Shown: positions 33,748-47,931 of the stretch, piece by piece
How the letters are laid out: every line of letters starts with the position of its first letter
How positions within the stretch are numbered: position 1 is the first letter of the stretch
From: Pasteurella multocida subsp. multocida OH4807
GTDB lineage: Bacteria; Pseudomonadota; Gammaproteobacteria; Enterobacterales; Pasteurellaceae
Length of the DNA: 64,000 nt
Assembly: GCA_000973525.1 (NCBI GenBank)
Contig: CP004391.1
Coordinates: forward strand, 1,071,001 to 1,135,000
Direction: 5' to 3'
Translations under genes and position numbers: made by a program
Notes under the pieces: generated by a model
Told to the model about the DNA's origin: nothing
Databases searched by the model: none
The model's input: the letters and a program-made list of their open reading frames with translations, nothing else

Positions 33748-34281
33748 TTATTTTTTCTTAGCCTCTTTGATACGTACCACTTCATCAGCGTAACGTACCC
33801 CTTTACCTTTATAAGGCTCAGGACGGCGATAAGCACGAATATCTGCTGCTACTTGACCGATTAACTGCTTGTCAGCGCCTTTCAACACAATTTCAGTCTG
33901 AGATGGACACTCAGCAGTAATACCTGCAGGTAAAACATGCTCGACTGGGTGAGAAAAACCTAAACTTAAAGCAACAGCATTGCCTTTCATTTGTGCTCTA
34001 TAACCAACACCCACCAATTGTAACTTCTTAGTGAAGCCTTCAGTAACACCGATAACCATTGCATTAACTAATGCACGAGCAGTACCTGCTTGAGCATCAG
34101 CACCAGCAATTCCTTCACGTGGTGCGAAGGTTAATTCGTTATTATCTTGCTTAACTTCAACTGCGTCATGAATGGTACGAGATAACTCGCCATTTTTTCC
34201 TTTAACTGTTAATAACTGACCGTTGAGTTTTACCTCAACACCGGCAGGAATACTAACAGGTGCTTTTGCAACACGAGACAT
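33748..34281 (-). CDS. rplF: 50S ribosomal protein L6
   Basis: L6, 177 residues, lies near the GTPase centre of the 50S. It starts [20 protein letters not shown] and has the C-terminal signature [16 protein letters not shown]. spc operon. Confidence 0.98.
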   Translation of the reverse strand: MSRVAKAPVSIPAGVEVKLNGQLLTVKGKNGELSRTIHDAVEVKQDNNELTFAPREGIAGADAQAGTARALVNAMVIGVTEGFTKKLQLVGVGYRAQMKGNAVALSLGFSHPVEHVLPAGITAECPSQTEIVLKGADKQLIGQVAADIRAYRRPEPYKGKGVRYADEVVRIKEAKKK

Positions 34282-34296
34282 TTTCCTACCTCTCTA

Positions 34297-34689
34297 TTAA
34301 GCTACGTAACAGATAATCTCACCGCCTAAACCCGCTTGGCGAGCTGCACGGTCAGTCATCACACCTTTAGATGTAGAAATCACTGCAACACCTAAACCAC
34401 CCATTACTTTTGGTAATTCATCTTTACGTTTATAAATACGTAAACCTGGGCGGCTAACACGTTGGATGCTTTCTACAACTGGTTTACCCTGGAAATATTT
34501 TAAAGTAATTTCCAATTCTGGTTTTACACCATCTAAAACTTTAACGCTTTCGATATAACCTTCTTCAGCTAATACATTGGCAATTGCCACTTTTAGCTTG
34601 GATGAAGGCATACTAATCGCAACTTTGTTCGCAGCTTGACCGTTACGAATACGAGTCAACATATCTGCGATTGGATCTTGCATACTCAT
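34297..34689 (-). CDS. rpsH: 30S ribosomal protein S8
   Basis: S8, 130 residues, binds the central domain of 16S rRNA and is the translational repressor of the spc operon in E. coli. It starts [20 protein letters not shown] and ends [21 protein letters not shown] probable S8 mRNA target is at the rplE start (35538-35581). Confidence 0.98.
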   Translation of the reverse strand: MSMQDPIADMLTRIRNGQAANKVAISMPSSKLKVAIANVLAEEGYIESVKVLDGVKPELEITLKYFQGKPVVESIQRVSRPGLRIYKRKDELPKVMGGLGVAVISTSKGVMTDRAARQAGLGGEIICYVA

Positions 34690-34724
34690 GTATTTTTACT
34701 CCGATTCCAAAATAAAGTGGTAAA

Positions 34725-35910
<1,186 letters not shown>

Positions 35911-35923
35911 TTGTCACTTCTCC

Positions 35924-36307
<384 letters not shown>

Positions 36308-36365
36308 CTAAAATTAATAAAACCCTTTCGGGACGAACCTATCCATATATAAAGATAGGACGTGG

Positions 36366-36395
36366 ATTCTACCACAAGAAATAAGATGAAAGCAA
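36366..36395 (-). promoter_or_regulatory. spc operon promoter
   Basis: On the minus strand TTGCTT (36395-36390) and TAGAAT (36371-36366) are separated by 18 bases, about 70 bases upstream of rplN and downstream of the S10 operon terminator. A GATAGG/CCTATC hairpin follows in the leader. Position matches the E. coli spc promoter. Confidence 0.7.
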
Positions 36396-36473
36396 TATAA
36401 ACAGCGGTTAAAAATGGAAAGATTTTTAACCACAAGCTCAAATTAAAACTTATGTTTTCAACCAGTTTGAATA

Positions 36474-36510
36474 AAAAAGCCAACGATGTAATATCATTGG
36501 CTTTTTAACG
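36474..36510 (-). terminator. S10 operon terminator
   Basis: AAAAAGCCAACGAT and ATCATTGGCTTTTT form a stem with one mismatch, located 20-50 bases after rpsQ. On the minus strand it is followed by a T-run (GGCTTTTTTATTC). It separates the S10 and spc transcription units. Confidence 0.85.
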
Positions 36511-36526
36511 TTATATTAAGTTGATA

Positions 36527-36784
36527 TTAAGCAATTACCGCTTTTTCAACTACACGAACTAAAGTCCATGATTTCGTTTTAGAGAGTGGACGACACTCTT
36601 TAACTTCAACGACATCACCTAATTTAGCTTCGTTGTTCTCGTCATGCACGTGTAATTTGGTTGTGCGACGGATAAACTTACCATAAAGTGGGTGTTTAAC
36701 CTTGCGTTCAATAGCAACAACGAACGATTTGTCCATTTTATCGCTAACTACTTTACCTTGCACGCTACGAATTTTATCAGTCAT
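36527..36784 (-). CDS. rpsQ: 30S ribosomal protein S17
   Basis: S17, 85 residues, binds the 5' domain of 16S rRNA. It starts [20 protein letters not shown] and contains [18 protein letters not shown]. Last gene of the S10 operon; its ATG shares one base with the rpmC stop (TAATG). Confidence 0.98.
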   Translation of the reverse strand: MTDKIRSVQGKVVSDKMDKSFVVAIERKVKHPLYGKFIRRTTKLHVHDENNEAKLGDVVEVKECRPLSKTKSWTLVRVVEKAVIA

Positions 36785-36974
36785 TACTCACCCGCCTTCT
36801 CGGTTAATACAGTTTTTACTTGTGCAATGCTACGACGCACTTGTTTTAACTGATGGGTTTGTTGAAGCTGACCGGTGGCTGCTTGCATACGCAATTTGAA
36901 TTGCTCACCTAAAAGGTTCACTAACTCAGCATTCAGCTCTTCAACATTTTTGTTACGTAGTTCTTGAGCTTTCA

Positions 36975-36975
<1 letters not shown>
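36784..36975 (-). CDS. rpmC: 50S ribosomal protein L29
   Basis: L29, 63 residues, near the tunnel exit where trigger factor docks. It starts [20 protein letters not shown]. Both ends share one base with neighbours (TAATG), so rplP-rpmC-rpsQ are coupled. Confidence 0.98.
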
Positions 36976-37385
<410 letters not shown>

Positions 37386-37398
37386 CTAGCGATTCTCC

Positions 37399-38106
37399 TT
37401 ACTTACGACCTTTGCCGCGTGGAGCCTTTTTAGGCTTGTCAGCAGGTTGTTGTTCTGGTTGCGCGATTGCAGCCATTCCACCGAGGATTTCACCTTTGAA
37501 GATCCATACTTTAACGCCGATAACGCCGTATGTAGTATGAGCTTCTGCAGTGTTGTAATCGATGTCCGCACGTAATGTATGTAGAGGTACACGACCTTCA
37601 CGATACCATTCAGAACGTGCAATTTCTGCACCACCTAAACGACCGCTTACTTCAACTTTGATACCTTTAGCACCTAAACGCATTGCGTTTTGTACTGCAC
37701 GTTTCATAGCGCGACGGAACATTACACGACGCTCTAATTGAGAAGCGATGCTGTCTGCAACTAATTTTGCATCTAATTCAGGTTTTTTCACTTCAGCGAT
37801 GTTGATTTGTGCTGGAACGCCTGCGATAGCCGCAACTGCGTTACGTAATTTTTCAACATCTTCGCCTTTTTTACCAATTACGATACCAGGACGAGCTGTG
37901 TGAATAGTTACACGGATGCTTTTTGCTGGACGCTCAATAGTGATGCGTGAAACTGAAGCACTCGCTAATTCTTTATTCAAGAATTTACGTACTTTGAAAT
38001 CGCCATCTAAATTATCAGCGAAATCTTGTGTATTCGCGAACCAAGTAGAGCTCCAAGGCTTAACAATACCTAGGCGAATACCATGTGGATGTACTTTTTG
38101 ACCCAT
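37399..38106 (-). CDS. rpsC: 30S ribosomal protein S3
   Basis: S3, 235 residues, lines the mRNA entry channel. It starts [20 protein letters not shown] and carries the KH-domain loop [16 protein letters not shown]. The C-terminus ends in a basic tail ([10 protein letters not shown]). S10 operon. Confidence 0.98.
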   Translation of the reverse strand: MGQKVHPHGIRLGIVKPWSSTWFANTQDFADNLDGDFKVRKFLNKELASASVSRITIERPAKSIRVTIHTARPGIVIGKKGEDVEKLRNAVAAIAGVPAQINIAEVKKPELDAKLVADSIASQLERRVMFRRAMKRAVQNAMRLGAKGIKVEVSGRLGGAEIARSEWYREGRVPLHTLRADIDYNTAEAHTTYGVIGVKVWIFKGEILGGMAAIAQPEQQPADKPKKAPRGKGRK

Positions 38107-38123
38107 TGCTATTCCTCTACTTA

Positions 38124-38459
<336 letters not shown>

Positions 38460-38466
38460 TTACCCC

Positions 38467-38754
<288 letters not shown>

Positions 38755-38767
38755 TTATTAATTAATA

Positions 38768-39589
38768 TTATTTACCACGACGACGTACGATGAATTTATC
38801 AGTACGTTTGTTATGGCGAGTTTTCTTACCTTTAGTTTGAACGCCCCAAGGTGTTACTGGGTGTTTACCAAAGTTACGACCTTCACCACCACCGTGTGGG
38901 TGATCTACTGGGTTCATTGCTGTACCACGAACTGTTGGGCGAATGCCTCTCCAGCGGTTAGCACCTGCTTTACCCAATACGCGAAGCATATGTTCTGAGT
39001 TACCAACTTCACCAATAGTCGCTGTACACTCAGCTAATACTTTACGCATTTCGCCTGAACGAAGACGTAAAGTAACATAGTTACCTTCACGAGCGATAAT
39101 TTGTACATAAGCACCAGCTGAACGAGCGATTTGACCGCCTTTACCTGGTTTTAATTCAACGTTATGTACTGTTGAACCAACTGGGATATTACGCATTGGT
39201 AATGAGTTACCAACTTTAATAGGCGCATTTGCACCAGATTGGATTGTATCGCCTGCAGATAGACCTTTAGGTGCTAAGATATAACGGCGTTCACCATCTT
39301 TATAAAGCACTAAAGCGATATTTGCAGAACGGTTAGGGTCATATTCAAGACGCTCAACAACCGCTGGAATATCTAACTTGTTACGTTTGAAATCGATTAA
39401 ACGGTAATGTTGTTTATGACCACCACCAATATGGCGAGTAGTAATACGTCCGAAATTGTTACGACCACCAGTTTTAGATTTAGTATCTAAAAGTGGAGCG
39501 TAAGGTTTACCCTTGTGCAATTCAGGGTTCACGATTTTAACAACGTGACGACGACCAGCGGAGGTCGGCTTACATTTAACGATAGCCAT
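38768..39589 (-). CDS. rplB: 50S ribosomal protein L2
   Basis: L2, 273 residues, needed for subunit joining and peptidyl transfer. It contains [20 protein letters not shown] and the C-terminal [20 protein letters not shown] with its conserved histidine. S10 operon. Confidence 0.98.
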   Translation of the reverse strand: MAIVKCKPTSAGRRHVVKIVNPELHKGKPYAPLLDTKSKTGGRNNFGRITTRHIGGGHKQHYRLIDFKRNKLDIPAVVERLEYDPNRSANIALVLYKDGERRYILAPKGLSAGDTIQSGANAPIKVGNSLPMRNIPVGSTVHNVELKPGKGGQIARSAGAYVQIIAREGNYVTLRLRSGEMRKVLAECTATIGEVGNSEHMLRVLGKAGANRWRGIRPTVRGTAMNPVDHPHGGGEGRNFGKHPVTPWGVQTKGKKTRHNKRTDKFIVRRRGK

Positions 39590-39608
39590 TATCTTCTACT
39601 CCTCCGAA

Positions 39609-39911
39609 TTACTCTGCACCTTCAACGAAGTCAAGTGATTGACCTTCTTGAAGAGTTACATAAGCTTTTTTCCAGTCACTGCGACGTCCCATTCTTGCAC
39701 CGTGACGTTTAGTTTTACCTTTAACTACAACGGTACGAACAGAATCCACTTTCACTTCAAATAATTGCTCAACTGCGTTAGCAATTTCAACTTTATTTGC
39801 ATCTAAAGCTACTTTGAAAACGATAGTGTTAGACTTCTCAGCGTTATTTGTTGCTTTTTCAGAGACATGTGGTGCTTTTAACACTTTTAGCAAACGTTCT
39901 TGTTGAATCAT
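39609..39911 (-). CDS. rplW: 50S ribosomal protein L23
   Basis: L23, 100 residues, docking site for trigger factor and SRP at the tunnel exit. It starts [20 protein letters not shown]. Its start overlaps the end of rplD by four bases (ATGA). S10 operon. Confidence 0.98.
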   Translation of the reverse strand: MIQQERLLKVLKAPHVSEKATNNAEKSNTIVFKVALDANKVEIANAVEQLFEVKVDSVRTVVVKGKTKRHGARMGRRSDWKKAYVTLQEGQSLDFVEGAE

Positions 39912-40510
39912 GCTAACATCTCCTCAATTTGTTTCACAGCATCTACAGTTACAACAACTTTATCGAATGCGATTAAGCTTACTGGATCAATACCTTGAAC
40001 ATCACGTACATCTACTTTGTAAAGGTTACGTGCTGCTAAGAATAGATTTTCATCTAAGCTTGCTGTGATAATTAACACATCTTCAAGTGCTAATTCTTTT
40101 AATTTTTGTACTAAAACTTTCGTTTTTGGTGCTTCAACTTCGAACTTATCAACAACCACTAAACGGTCTTGACGAACAAGTTCAGAAAGAATGCTCTTGA
40201 TTGCACCACGGTACATTTTCTTGTTCACTTTTTGGCTGTGATCTTGTGGTTTAGCTGCGAAAGTTACACCACCTGAACGCCAGATTGGTGACTTGATATC
40301 ACCTGAACGAGCGCGACCTGTACCTTTTTGACGCCAAGGTTTTTTACCTGAACCAGACACTTCAGCACGAGTTTTTTGTGCACGAGAACCTTGACGAGCA
40401 CCTGCTGCATAAGCAACAACAACTTGGTGAATCAATGCTTCGTTGAACTCACGTCCGAAGGTAGTTTCAGAAACAGTTAGTGCGTTTGCACCTACAACTT
40501 GTAATTCCAT
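39908..40510 (-). CDS. rplD: 50S ribosomal protein L4
   Basis: L4, 200 residues, has a globular part and the long tunnel loop ([20 protein letters not shown] then [14 protein letters not shown]). In E. coli it represses the S10 operon through the mRNA leader by attenuation and translation block; a leader of suitable length is present here at 41483-41674. Confidence 0.98.
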   Translation of the reverse strand: MELQVVGANALTVSETTFGREFNEALIHQVVVAYAAGARQGSRAQKTRAEVSGSGKKPWRQKGTGRARSGDIKSPIWRSGGVTFAAKPQDHSQKVNKKMYRGAIKSILSELVRQDRLVVVDKFEVEAPKTKVLVQKLKELALEDVLIITASLDENLFLAARNLYKVDVRDVQGIDPVSLIAFDKVVVTVDAVKQIEEMLA

Positions 40511-40524
40511 CTCTATCTCCTGAC

Positions 40525-41154
40525 TTATGCTTTAACTGCTGGTTTAACGATAACATCACCATTAGTTGCGCCTGGAACAGCACCTTTAACTAATAGTAAT
40601 TTACGTTCAGCATCAACACGAACAACTTCTAGTGATTGAACGGTTACACGCTCAGCACCTAAGTGTCCTGCCATTTTTTTGCCTTTAAACACACGACCTG
40701 GAGTTTGGTTTTGACCAATAGAACCAAGCACACGATGTGATAAAGAGTTACCGTGAGTAGCATCTTGGGTACGGAAGTTCCAGCGTTTAACACCGCCAGC
40801 AAAACCTTTACCTTTAGAAGTACCAGTAACATCAACTTTTTTAACATCAGCGAAGATGTCAACATTAATTTCTTGACCTAAAGTGAATTCTTCACCTTCA
40901 GTAGTACGAAATTCCCATAAACCGCGACCAGCTTCAACACCTGCTTTCACGAAATGACCAGCTTCTGGCTTAGTTACACGACTTGCTTTTTTAGAGCCAG
41001 TAGTAACTTGAATTGCAGAATAGCCATCTGTTTCTACAGTTTTAACTTGAGTAACACGGTTGGCTTCGATTTCGATAACGGTAACTGGAATTGAAACGCC
41101 ATCTTCATTGAAGATACGAGTCATACCAACTTTACGACCGACTAAACCAATCAT
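40525..41154 (-). CDS. rplC: 50S ribosomal protein L3
   Basis: L3, 209 residues, early assembly protein reaching the peptidyl transferase centre. It starts [20 protein letters not shown] and includes the glutamine methylation region ([20 protein letters not shown]). S10 operon, after rpsJ. Confidence 0.98.
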   Translation of the reverse strand: MIGLVGRKVGMTRIFNEDGVSIPVTVIEIEANRVTQVKTVETDGYSAIQVTTGSKKASRVTKPEAGHFVKAGVEAGRGLWEFRTTEGEEFTLGQEINVDIFADVKKVDVTGTSKGKGFAGGVKRWNFRTQDATHGNSLSHRVLGSIGQNQTPGRVFKGKKMAGHLGAERVTVQSLEVVRVDAERKLLLVKGAVPGATNGDVIVKPAVKA

Positions 41155-41170
41155 TGTAATAACCTCTTAA

Positions 41171-41674
<504 letters not shown>

Positions 41675-41702
41675 ATTATACCTGAATTAAGAGATATTGC
41701 AA
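41675..41702 (-). promoter_or_regulatory. S10 operon promoter
   Basis: On the minus strand TTGCAA (41702-41697) and a consensus TATAAT (41680-41675) are separated by 16 bases, about 195 bases upstream of rpsJ. Confidence 0.8.
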
Positions 41703-41917
41703 GTATCTTTTATTAAATGAATTGTTATTCTAATGAACGCCTCTACGATGTCACTCTATACCAAATTTCATATAATAAAATTTCATAATAAATCTTAATT
41801 TTTATTATTGATAACCATAAAAATTAGTGATTAAATCATAGCCACTGTAAGATGTTGTTGTATTTGCATTTTACCCAAAAGACGACTTTTTTATTTATCC
41901 AAATCAAGAGAATAGAT

Positions 41918-44206
41918 ATGAGTAATAGTACACTGAATCGTTCAACCTCGCCGCAAAAAAATTTTAAACTAAACAAAATCTTACTTGCTTTATTTGCCTT
42001 AAATATAGCGCCTGCTGTTTTATCTGAACCAGTAATTATTCCCACAGAAACTGGTCTTTCTGTCATAGAAAAGCATATGGATAATGCGGGATTTGTTTTT
42101 GGTTTAATAAAACGAGATGAGGAAGGAAATTTTTTTGACCACTATCTTGCAAAAGAGAATATCAAAATAGATATTGATAACTCTCAAAACGAAGTCAACA
42201 CCTCACAAACATTCGGAGTCCTTTATTTAGTTACTGGAGAACTTCCTGATAAAGCCCAAGTAACAAGCACATTTGGTAACAAAAATACCAGTTTGACAAA
42301 TATCTCTACAATAGGGAAAGGTATCACCTATGGTGTGGCTGCTTTAGGCAAAAAAAATAAAAATGGTCCTAATCTTACCTTTGAAGGGAAAAAACTTGAG
42401 ATAAATGTTAACTCGCTTAATAACTATGCAATGGGAATAAATGTTCAGAATAATACATTTGGTCAAAATGGTTATGCTCCTGCAACAGTTATTATCAACG
42501 CTGAAGATACCCTTATCAACGCAAAATCAACACTCAAATTTAACGAAAAAGATCAAGATAATTATGCAATTGCTATGTCTGTGTTCTCTCAAGGTGTATT
42601 AGAGATTAATGGTAATTTAGAAGTACATGCAGATACGTTGCTTTCTACTCGAGGAGATGCGATTACAAGAATAAATAAAAAGAATGATCCGAGTAAATTG
42701 ATTAAATTACATGGTGATATTCATTTTAATTATGATAAACAAACCAGTGGTACACCAATTGTCGCCGATGTTGCCATCAATTTAGCGAATGATTCATCTT
42801 ATTGGAAAGGAAACTCTCTCATTTCTGGTACAAATATTCCGGCTGGTTATGATGAATTAAATTCCTTTAAACTCGGGTTGGCAAATGGTGCACAGTGGTT
42901 GACAGATAAAAGCAGTATTGTGAATGAGCTCACTATAAATAATGGGGTCATTAATATGACTGGCGATAACACACAAACTGTAAAAATTGAGAGAATCACG
43001 GGTCCTGCAGGGACAGTCAATATTCTCGTATCTCAACAAGGCGATTTGCTAGAAACAGGGAAATTGGCTATTCTTTCATCAGGAAATTTACCACATGCCG
43101 TAGACAAAACAAAACTGACATTCAACTATCTTGGATTAAATGCTGATCAGCTCGCCCATGATCCTAAATTACTCGATAAATTAGTTTTGAACACATCCGC
43201 ACCAGAAGGTCAAGATCCAACGATTACTGCCGAGATCTCAGAAGGCTTACTTGCAGGTAAATTGTCGGCTGATTTAGAGAATCATTTAACAGGAAACAAA
43301 GTTAAACGTATCCATCAAAGTAATAGCACTAGAACCCTTGATTATATTCGCCATATTTCTGCTTTATCTGCGTTCGCTTGGAGACAAGAAAACAATACAT
43401 TACATCAACGCCTAGGTGAACTACGTAACATGAGTAGCAGTGATGGAGTGTGGGCTCGAGTGAGCGGTAATAAACTCAAACTTCAAGATGACTACAGCAA
43501 TACCAACACAGCCGTCCAAGTCGGCTATGATAAAGCAATTGGTGACTGGCACTATGGTTTTGCGCTTAGCCATAACCGAGGAAAAACCGATGTTACGGCT
43601 GGGACAGCTAAAAATAAGGATACTTCGCTTTCCCTTTATGCAACATGGTTAAGTCAAGATGGGCTCTATTCTGACATTGTCTTACGACAAGGGTACTTAT
43701 CCAATGACTATACTTATGATGTTGAGGCAGGAAAAACTGTCGCTGACTATCACACTTGGGGTGTTTCTCTCAGTGGTGAAGTTGGTAAAAAAATCGCCTT
43801 TAACAATCAATGGTATATTACACCACAAGCACAATTATCATCATTCTTTATTAATGGTAAAAATTACACAACAGAAAATGGTCTACATGTATCACAAGAC
43901 ACGTATAAAACCACTGTTGGTCGTTTAGGCGTGCAACTTGGCAGAAATATCAAAGAAAACAGCGATATCTATCTTAAAGTTTCTTGGTTACATGATTTCT
44001 CAAATAACCTATCAGGGCAGGTTGCACGTGAGAATGTGAGTAAACGCTTTGAAGCCCGTTCAGATCGTGCTTGGTTAGAAACAGGATTAGGTATTAATCA
44101 TAAATTATCTAAAACAAGCCATGTATACGCAGATATGAGCCAAATGTCAGGTAAACATCTCAAATCACCTTGGCAATGGAATGTGGGTATGCGTGTTGAA
44201 TTTTAA
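41918..44206 (+). CDS. Classical autotransporter (type Va) with unrecognised passenger
   Basis: The 762-residue protein has an N-terminal signal sequence (hydrophobic KILLALFALNIAPAVLS). A passenger of about 470 residues rich in Asn, Thr and Gly follows. From about residue 505 (DGVWARVSGNKL) runs an autotransporter beta domain ending in the outer-membrane signature WNVGMRVEF. The passenger shows no serine-protease, lipase or RGD motif that I can see; a pertactin-like beta-helix is the likeliest fold. The frame is open to 41852, but the ATG at 41918 follows AAGAGAATAGAT and precedes the signal peptide. It stands alone between the S10 operon and clcA, with its own terminator. Adhesin or surface antigen is inference. 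Confidence 0.85.
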   Translation: MSNSTLNRSTSPQKNFKLNKILLALFALNIAPAVLSEPVIIPTETGLSVIEKHMDNAGFVFGLIKRDEEGNFFDHYLAKENIKIDIDNSQNEVNTSQTFGVLYLVTGELPDKAQVTSTFGNKNTSLTNISTIGKGITYGVAALGKKNKNGPNLTFEGKKLEINVNSLNNYAMGINVQNNTFGQNGYAPATVIINAEDTLINAKSTLKFNEKDQDNYAIAMSVFSQGVLEINGNLEVHADTLLSTRGDAITRINKKNDPSKLIKLHGDIHFNYDKQTSGTPIVADVAINLANDSSYWKGNSLISGTNIPAGYDELNSFKLGLANGAQWLTDKSSIVNELTINNGVINMTGDNTQTVKIERITGPAGTVNILVSQQGDLLETGKLAILSSGNLPHAVDKTKLTFNYLGLNADQLAHDPKLLDKLVLNTSAPEGQDPTITAEISEGLLAGKLSADLENHLTGNKVKRIHQSNSTRTLDYIRHISALSAFAWRQENNTLHQRLGELRNMSSSDGVWARVSGNKLKLQDDYSNTNTAVQVGYDKAIGDWHYGFALSHNRGKTDVTAGTAKNKDTSLSLYATWLSQDGLYSDIVLRQGYLSNDYTYDVEAGKTVADYHTWGVSLSGEVGKKIAFNNQWYITPQAQLSSFFINGKNYTTENGLHVSQDTYKTTVGRLGVQLGRNIKENSDIYLKVSWLHDFSNNLSGQVARENVSKRFEARSDRAWLETGLGINHKLSKTSHVYADMSQMSGKHLKSPWQWNVGMRVEF

Positions 44207-44229
44207 TTCACTCATCTACTTTAAAACCG

Positions 44230-44259
44230 AAAACCACTTTCAGATGAAAGTGGTTTTTT
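44230..44259 (+). terminator. Terminator of the autotransporter gene
   Basis: AACCACTTTC (44232-44241), loop AGAT, GAAAGTGGTT (44246-44255) followed by TTTT. Confidence 0.9.
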
Positions 44260-44355
44260 AGCCTCAACTTCAGCGAATCGTCCATAAGGATAATTTCAAT
44301 ATCTATCATGAAATGTTATGATAAACGTCTATTCTTTATGCATTAATGAGATGTT

Positions 44356-45729
44356 ATGTCTACACGTCTTACAACAATAAAATCAAAAATTCGCTATTTT
44401 TTATATAGAAAAATTCGTCAAACCCATCGTATATCGCGCAAAACACTAGAGTTTACCTGCTTATTAATTGGCGCGGCGCTGGTTGCACTTTTTTCCCTTG
44501 GTTTTGCTAAATTTGCCGATCTTGGTTTAGAGTTGAATGCTCACTGGACAGCCCAATATCCTGTTGCAGTCTGGTTTGTTCTGCCTTTAGGGCTAGCTTT
44601 ATTGGCATGGTTTACTGCCAAATATACGCCTTATGTAGCAGGCAGTGGTATACCACAAGTGATCGCGTCCATGAGTCTGCCCTATGGAGCGAATAAAAAC
44701 CGACTCATTGCATTCTGGCAAACTTTATGGAAAATTCCTCTGACTTTCTTAGCAATGCTCATTGGCGCCTCAGTTGGACGAGAAGGTCCTTCTGTTCAAG
44801 TGGGCGCTGCTGTCATGCTAGCTTGGGGTAACTTTTGCCGTAAACATGGTGTGGCATTTAACGGGCTAAGTGCAAATGAGTTAATGGCAACTGGTGCTGC
44901 AGGTGGATTGGCAGCGGCATTCAATGCACCATTAGCTGGCGTCATTTTTGCCATTGAAGAACTGGGGCGTGGTGTCCTACTACGCTGGGAGCGTCGTGTG
45001 CTGTTAGGTGTACTTGCCGCCGGTTTTATTCTGGTCGCCATTGAGGGAAATAATCCTTACTTTCCACGATATCATGGAGAAACATCTGTTCCTTATATGT
45101 TTTTATGGGTGGGACTGTGCGGTCTCGTTTGTGGTGTTTTAGGAGGAATTTTTGCCCGCTTATTAGTAAAAGGTCTCGCGGGGCTCTCTCCTGCGAAGAT
45201 GCGAGGCTGGATTCGTCGCCACCCAATTTATATCGCGCTATTACTTGGTTTATTTTTAGCCGCACTAGGCACATATACACAGGGAAAAACTTACGGTACA
45301 GGTTATGAAGTAGTGGCACATGCTTTAGATGGTGGAAAAACACCTGCAGAGTTGGGTATATTAAAACTTTTCTCTACAGTGGCGACCTATTGGACAGGTG
45401 TAGCGGGAGGGATTTTTACACCTGCCTTAACGACGGGCGCAGGTATTGGCGCACAAATTTGGGCATTCACAGATGGTAGCGTTGATCAGCGTTTATTCGT
45501 TTTACTTTGTATGGCTGGCTTTCTTGCAGGAGCCACACAATCCCCCGTCACGTCAAGTGTCGTCGTGATGGAAATGACAGGTTGTCAGCCTGTATTATTT
45601 TGGTTATTGATTTGTTGTTTAGTTTCGTCCATTATTTCACGCCAATTTCATCCTAAACCTTTTTATCATTTTGCAGCGGGACGTTTCCGCCAACGTATTC
45701 AAGAAGACACAAAAGAAGAACAAAAATGA
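44356..45729 (+). CDS. clcA: H+/Cl- exchange transporter (ClC family)
   Basis: The 457-residue inner-membrane protein shows the chloride-selectivity motifs of ClC proteins: [17 protein letters not shown] and [12 protein letters not shown]. The many hydrophobic helices have the length of E. coli ClcA (EriC). It exchanges chloride for protons and helps in extreme acid resistance. No cytoplasmic CBS domains are present. The stop overlaps the dusA start (ATGA), so the two are co-translated although functionally unrelated. Confidence 0.94.
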   Translation: MSTRLTTIKSKIRYFLYRKIRQTHRISRKTLEFTCLLIGAALVALFSLGFAKFADLGLELNAHWTAQYPVAVWFVLPLGLALLAWFTAKYTPYVAGSGIPQVIASMSLPYGANKNRLIAFWQTLWKIPLTFLAMLIGASVGREGPSVQVGAAVMLAWGNFCRKHGVAFNGLSANELMATGAAGGLAAAFNAPLAGVIFAIEELGRGVLLRWERRVLLGVLAAGFILVAIEGNNPYFPRYHGETSVPYMFLWVGLCGLVCGVLGGIFARLLVKGLAGLSPAKMRGWIRRHPIYIALLLGLFLAALGTYTQGKTYGTGYEVVAHALDGGKTPAELGILKLFSTVATYWTGVAGGIFTPALTTGAGIGAQIWAFTDGSVDQRLFVLLCMAGFLAGATQSPVTSSVVVMEMTGCQPVLFWLLICCLVSSIISRQFHPKPFYHFAAGRFRQRIQEDTKEEQK

Positions 45730-46712
45730 GCCAAAATCAACCGCACTTTTATCGAGGTCGCTTTTCTGTAGCACCAATGCTAGATTGGACAACACGTCAT
45801 TGTCGCTACTTCCATCGTCAATTTAGCCGACATGCTTTGCTCTATACAGAGATGGTGACAACGGGAGCCATTCTCTACGCGAAATATGATCATCTCGCGT
45901 TTTCTCCTGATGAAAATCCTGTTGCACTACAGTTAGGCGGTAGCGATCCCGTCCAATTAAGTCAATGTGCTCAATTAGCAGAACAGCGTGGTTACCATGA
46001 AATTAATTTAAATGTAGGCTGTCCCTCTGACCGTGTCCAAAATGGGATGTTCGGCGCCTGTTTAATGGCAAAAGCGGACTTAGTTGCGGAATGTGTCAAC
46101 GCAATGCAAGCGGTAGTTCACATTCCTGTCACAGTAAAAACACGTATTGGTATTGATGAATTAGATAGCTACGACTTCTTGTGCGATTTTGTACAAAAAG
46201 TTGCTCAAGCGGGCTGCCAAGAATTTATTATCCATGCGAGAAAAGCCTGGCTTTCGGGGCTAAGTCCGAAAGAAAACCGTGAGATTCCGCCTTTAGATTA
46301 TGAACGGGTATACCAACTAAAACGGGATTTTCCTCATTTACTTATGAGTATTAACGGTGGCATTAAAACCATTGAAGAAATGCAACAGCATTTACAACAT
46401 ATGGACGGGGTCATGATTGGACGCGAAGCGTATCAAAATCCAAGTTTATTGGGCTATATCGACCAAGCATTATTTGATCCTACCCGCCCAATCATCACAC
46501 CACGAGAAGCAGTGGAAAATATGTTCCCTTATATTGAGCAACAGCTCAGCCAAGGCGTTTATCTCAATCATATAGTGCGCCATATGCTTGGTGCCTTCCA
46601 ATCTTGTAAAGGCGCTCGTCAGTGGCGGCGTTATTTAAGTGAACATGCCCATAAAGCAGGTTCAGGGCTAGAAGTTGTTGAAACTGCACTAAGTTTTGTT
46701 GAGGAAAGCTAA
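45726..46712 (+). CDS. dusA: tRNA-dihydrouridine(20/20a) synthase
   Basis: DusA reduces uridine 20/20a in the tRNA D-loop with FMN and NADPH. The 328-residue protein has the FMN-barrel start [19 protein letters not shown] and [11 protein letters not shown]. The catalytic cysteine lies in [20 protein letters not shown], and the motif [17 protein letters not shown] is specific for DusA over DusB and DusC. An uptake signal lies near its start. A strong uptake-signal hairpin follows it. Confidence 0.95.
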   Translation: MSQNQPHFYRGRFSVAPMLDWTTRHCRYFHRQFSRHALLYTEMVTTGAILYAKYDHLAFSPDENPVALQLGGSDPVQLSQCAQLAEQRGYHEINLNVGCPSDRVQNGMFGACLMAKADLVAECVNAMQAVVHIPVTVKTRIGIDELDSYDFLCDFVQKVAQAGCQEFIIHARKAWLSGLSPKENREIPPLDYERVYQLKRDFPHLLMSINGGIKTIEEMQQHLQHMDGVMIGREAYQNPSLLGYIDQALFDPTRPIITPREAVENMFPYIEQQLSQGVYLNHIVRHMLGAFQSCKGARQWRRYLSEHAHKAGSGLEVVETALSFVEES

Positions 46713-46755
46713 AAAAGTGCGGTCAAAATTTTAAAAATTTGACCGCACTTTTGTT
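46713..46755. terminator. Uptake-signal inverted pair between dusA and asnA
   Basis: AAGTGCGGTCAAA (46715-46727) and TTTGACCGCACTT (46738-46750) form a 13-bp stem with A- and T-runs. Both arms are exact uptake signals. It serves converging transcripts. Confidence 0.9.
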
Positions 46756-46777
46756 TTATCGAATAAATTGAATCGGC

Positions 46778-47770
46778 TTAAAGGATATTTTCAAATTTTT
46801 CCATCACCCATTTTGGCCAAACACTTGATTGCACTTCACCGATATGCTTTTTCTGTAATAATAGCATCACTAAGCGAGAACGACCAATTCCACCACCAAT
46901 CGATAAGGGTAAACGCCCATTAATTAAATCTTGGTGCCAATCAAATTGTAAACGATCTTCATTGTTCGTTAACGCGAGTTGCTTACGCAGTGCAGCTTCA
47001 TCTACACGGATCCCCATCGAAGAAAGTTCGAATGCACGTTCTAGTACTGGGTTCCAAACTAAAATATCACCATTTAAACCGTAATAACCTTTTTCTGAAG
47101 GTGTCGTCCAGTCATCATAATCGGGGGCACGCATATCATGCGGTTTGCCATCAGATAATTTGCCACCAATGCCAATGAGGAATACCGCGCCATATTCTTT
47201 ACAAATGGCATTTTCACGTTCTTTATCGTTCATGTTAGGAAAACGCTGAACCAATTCTTCACTGTGAACAAATTGAATCGCTTTAGGTAAAAATTTAGTT
47301 AAACCAAATTTTTGACTGACCGCTTCTTCTGTTTCTAAAATCGCAGCATAAATAGAACGTACTGTTTGTTTTAAGTACTCCACATTACGCTGCTCTGGAG
47401 AAATGACTTTTTCCCAATCCCATTGATCCACATAAACTGAATGAGTCTGATCCAGTGAGTCTTCATCAGGACGCAGTGCCGTCATATGTACAAATAAGCC
47501 TTCTCCTTGTGCAAAATTAAAGCGAGCTAAGGTATGACGCTTCCATTTGGCTAAAGAATGAACAACCTCAAACGTCGCATCTGTGATCTGTTTCACATTT
47601 ACTTGGACTGCCTTCTCGGCACCTGAAAGATTATCTTGAATACCATTACCGACTTGACTTAGGATAGGTCCTTGAACTTCAACAATCCCTAAATGTTCTG
47701 CTAATTTTTCTGTGAAGGTGTTCTTTGCGAAACTAATTTCTTGTTGTTGTAAAATAAATGACTTTTTCAT
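46778..47770 (-). CDS. asnA: Aspartate-ammonia ligase (asparagine synthetase A)
   Basis: AsnA makes asparagine from aspartate, ammonia and ATP. The 330-residue class II synthetase-fold protein starts [20 protein letters not shown]. It contains [34 protein letters not shown] and the C-terminal [16 protein letters not shown]. It is divergent from asnC, whose product activates asnA in E. coli when asparagine is low. Confidence 0.97.
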   Translation of the reverse strand: MKKSFILQQQEISFAKNTFTEKLAEHLGIVEVQGPILSQVGNGIQDNLSGAEKAVQVNVKQITDATFEVVHSLAKWKRHTLARFNFAQGEGLFVHMTALRPDEDSLDQTHSVYVDQWDWEKVISPEQRNVEYLKQTVRSIYAAILETEEAVSQKFGLTKFLPKAIQFVHSEELVQRFPNMNDKERENAICKEYGAVFLIGIGGKLSDGKPHDMRAPDYDDWTTPSEKGYYGLNGDILVWNPVLERAFELSSMGIRVDEAALRKQLALTNNEDRLQFDWHQDLINGRLPLSIGGGIGRSRLVMLLLQKKHIGEVQSSVWPKWVMEKFENIL

Positions 47771-47931
47771 TACTCAATACCTTAAAAAATAGATCTATAT
47801 CAAAAATTGTTTGATATTATTTAATATTCAAGCAACATAACTCAATACATTTCCTTAAAAAAGGGGTATACTATAGATAAATTCAAATATAAAAGATGTT
47901 TTTTTGAATAAAATCTAAAAAGGATAACCTT

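Noticed and set aside
41852-41917. Upstream start of the autotransporter (22 extra residues)
   Set aside because: The downstream ATG has an appropriate purine-rich site and places the signal peptide correctly.
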